Positions 6,661 through 7,520 of a stretch of DNA of 7,520 nt are shown here, piece by piece. The notes beneath the pieces are model-generated. The model searched no databases. It was not told the origin of the DNA and saw only the letters and a program-made list of their open reading frames with translations. The DNA comes from UBA6019 sp036564345 (GTDB taxonomy: Bacteria; Chloroflexota; Dormibacteria; Dormibacterales; Dormibacteraceae). Both the position numbers and the translations under genes were made by a program. The stretch is taken from the NCBI GenBank assembly GCA_036564345.1, contig DATCOZ010000087.1, positions 1 through 7,520 of the forward strand, in the 5' to 3' direction. Positions within the stretch are counted from its first letter, which is position 1. Each line of letters opens with the position of its first letter.

Positions 6661-7239
6661 TTATCTGCCTGCGGCGAGGGCGTCCTGCCCGCCGGTCACG
6701 GTCTTCCCGATCGAGGCGAGGGCGCGCTCCCAGAGGGGGCTCTGGTCAGGCGCCTGGGGAGGCGGGCCGTCGAGCACGACGCCGGAGTCCTGGAACTTGA
6801 CGTAGCGATAGGGCTGCGGACGGGTGAGGCTCGCCTGCGCGGCCGCGGCCTCGATCTGCGCGGGTGAGGTCAGGCTGGCCTCCTGGTACTTGAGGTTCTG
6901 CTGCTCCGCGAGCAGCGCCTGCTGCTGGTCCTGGAGGCGGCCGATCTCGTAGGAGGACTGCGTTGTGCCGGCAGCCTGGATGAGGTAGAGGAGCGCGATC
7001 GCGAGCACTGCCGCGACCAGCAGGTAGAGGCGCCCGAAGGCGCTGAAGCGGATCCGCTCGGGCAGGTCGAGCCGGAGCGGCTGGGGCAGGCTGAGTCGCG
7101 CCCGCCGGCGCCGCCGGCTGCCCTGGTCGCGGAGGACGGCCCGCGCCGGTAGGCGCAGCGCGCCGATCCCAGCCGGCGAGGGCCCACGTGAGCCACGCTG
7201 GTGGGACGGCTTGAGACCGATATTCGGGTTGCTGACCAA
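6661..7239 (-). CDS. ftsL: FtsL/DivIC-like bitopic division protein
   Basis: Small single-pass membrane protein expected in the septal complex with FtsI and FtsW. It is recognised by architecture and position rather than strong sequence identity. 192 residues: a long basic cytoplasmic tail (1-69, with SRRRRRARLS at 41-50), one membrane segment (about 71-90), and an external coiled coil from about 97 to 122 (YEIGRLQDQQQALLAEQQNL). Next comes SLTSPAQIEAAAAQASLTRP, which resembles the SPxRIExxA...LGMxxP end of FtsL proteins, and then a Pro-rich tail. The position between rsmH and ftsI is the normal place of ftsL. The start chosen is TTG; no ATG or GTG fits near it and no good Shine-Dalgarno is seen, so the true start is uncertain. 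The protein is longer than typical FtsL (about 100-120), mostly in the cytoplasmic tail and the C-terminal end. Confidence 0.7.
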   Translation of the reverse strand: MVSNPNIGLKPSHQRGSRGPSPAGIGALRLPARAVLRDQGSRRRRRARLSLPQPLRLDLPERIRFSAFGRLYLLVAAVLAIALLYLIQAAGTTQSSYEIGRLQDQQQALLAEQQNLKYQEASLTSPAQIEAAAAQASLTRPQPYRYVKFQDSGVVLDGPPPQAPDQSPLWERALASIGKTVTGGQDALAAGR

Positions 7240-7288
7240 GGGAATGAGAGGAACCTCGCGTGCGGTGACGTGGGCTGCGACGCTTGCT
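7240..7288. other. Short gap between rsmH and ftsL
   Basis: A 49-base spacer. On the minus strand it contains CGAGG about 15 bases before the ftsL TTG, too far for a standard ribosome site. The ftsL frame stays open across the gap and into rsmH, but without an ATG, GTG or TTG codon. No promoter or terminator is evident. Confidence 0.5.
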
Positions 7289-7520
7289 TCAGATCCGCTC
7301 GGCGACCCGGAGCCGGGCCGAGCGCGAGCGCGGGTTGACGGATATCTCTTCGGCCGAGGGCCGGACCGGTTTTCGGATCACGGCCCTTAAAAGGGCCCGG
7401 TGAGCGCAGGTACAGACTGGCTGCTGGGGGGGGCAGATACAGTCTTTCGACTCGGCTGCAATGGTTGCTTTGACCAATCGATCTTCGAGGGAATGGAATG
7501 AGATCGCCGCCATGCGCCCA
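7289..7520 (-). CDS. rsmH: RsmH (MraW), C-terminal 76 residues (cut by window edge)
   Basis: 16S rRNA m4C1402 methyltransferase, commonly the first or second gene of dcw clusters. Only the C-terminal end is present and the gene continues past the right edge. The readable part opens GRMAAISFHSLEDRLVK, the conserved GGRxxxISFHSLEDRxVK motif, then a cysteine-rich stretch CICPPQQPVCTC and the terminal NPRSRSARLRVAER signature. These three match the family end to end, so the C-terminus looks complete and in frame. A run of eight G (7426-7433 on the plus strand; C on the coding strand) lies in the cysteine stretch, but the frame is maintained. A downstream internal ATG at 7513 is not the true start; the ISFHSLEDR motif belongs deep in the protein. 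Confidence 0.95.
   Translation of the reverse strand, partial: GRMAAISFHSLEDRLVKATIAAESKDCICPPQQPVCTCAHRALLRAVIRKPVRPSAEEISVNPRSRSARLRVAERI

Noticed and set aside
5296..6867. 523-residue plus-strand open frame opposite ftsI and ftsL
   Set aside because: Low-complexity Arg/Asp/Val/Gly-rich translation with no recognisable motif, lying antisense to a gene with all catalytic motifs; a shadow of high-G+C codon use.
7382..7397. Inverted repeat GGCCCTT-AA-AAGGGCC inside rsmH
   Set aside because: Seven-base arms within a conserved coding region with a two-base spacer; likely chance from codon sequence.
7426..7433. Run of eight G as a phase-variation tract in rsmH
   Set aside because: Frame is intact across it and it encodes the conserved Cys-Pro-Pro region of a housekeeping enzyme; chance or a sequencing-error risk is more likely.

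Overview
The window is a G+C-rich stretch of bacterial chromosome filled by one block of the division and cell wall (dcw) cluster. Every real gene reads on the minus strand. In transcription order they are rsmH (3' end only), an ftsL-like gene, ftsI (class B penicillin-binding protein), murF, mraY, murD, ftsW and murG (5' end only). The long open frames on the plus strand are antisense shadows produced by the high G+C content.

Layout from right to left: the end of rsmH (7289-7520); a 49-base gap; ftsL (6661-7239); ftsI starting three bases after the ftsL stop (4903-6657); a 103-base gap holding a perfect 18-bp palindrome; then a very tight run. In that run murF and mraY overlap by four bases (TTGA), mraY and murD overlap by four bases (GTGA), murD and ftsW abut (TGA then ATG, in the same frame), and ftsW and murG overlap by 80 bases. 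This packing suggests one polycistronic, translationally coupled unit. No promoter or convincing terminator is visible inside it.

The genes form one pathway. MurD adds Glu, and MurF adds D-Ala-D-Ala, to the UDP-MurNAc peptide. MraY loads the product on the lipid carrier to make lipid I, and MurG makes lipid II. FtsW polymerises glycan and FtsI cross-links it at the septum, probably with the FtsL-like protein in the complex. RsmH methylates 16S rRNA and is the usual cluster leader. murE, normally between ftsI and murF, is absent; the palindrome gap lies where it would be.

The taxon cannot be fixed from the sequence. The classical cluster order, high G+C, PASTA-less FtsI and short MraY fit a soil-type high-G+C lineage such as Chloroflexota/Dormibacterota or a deep actinobacterium; this is a low-confidence inference. 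I see no mobile element, CRISPR array, RNA gene or new multi-gene system. The most interesting signals are departures from family consensus in the active regions of MraY and MurD, the missing murE with the palindrome in its place, and the long ftsW/murG overlap.
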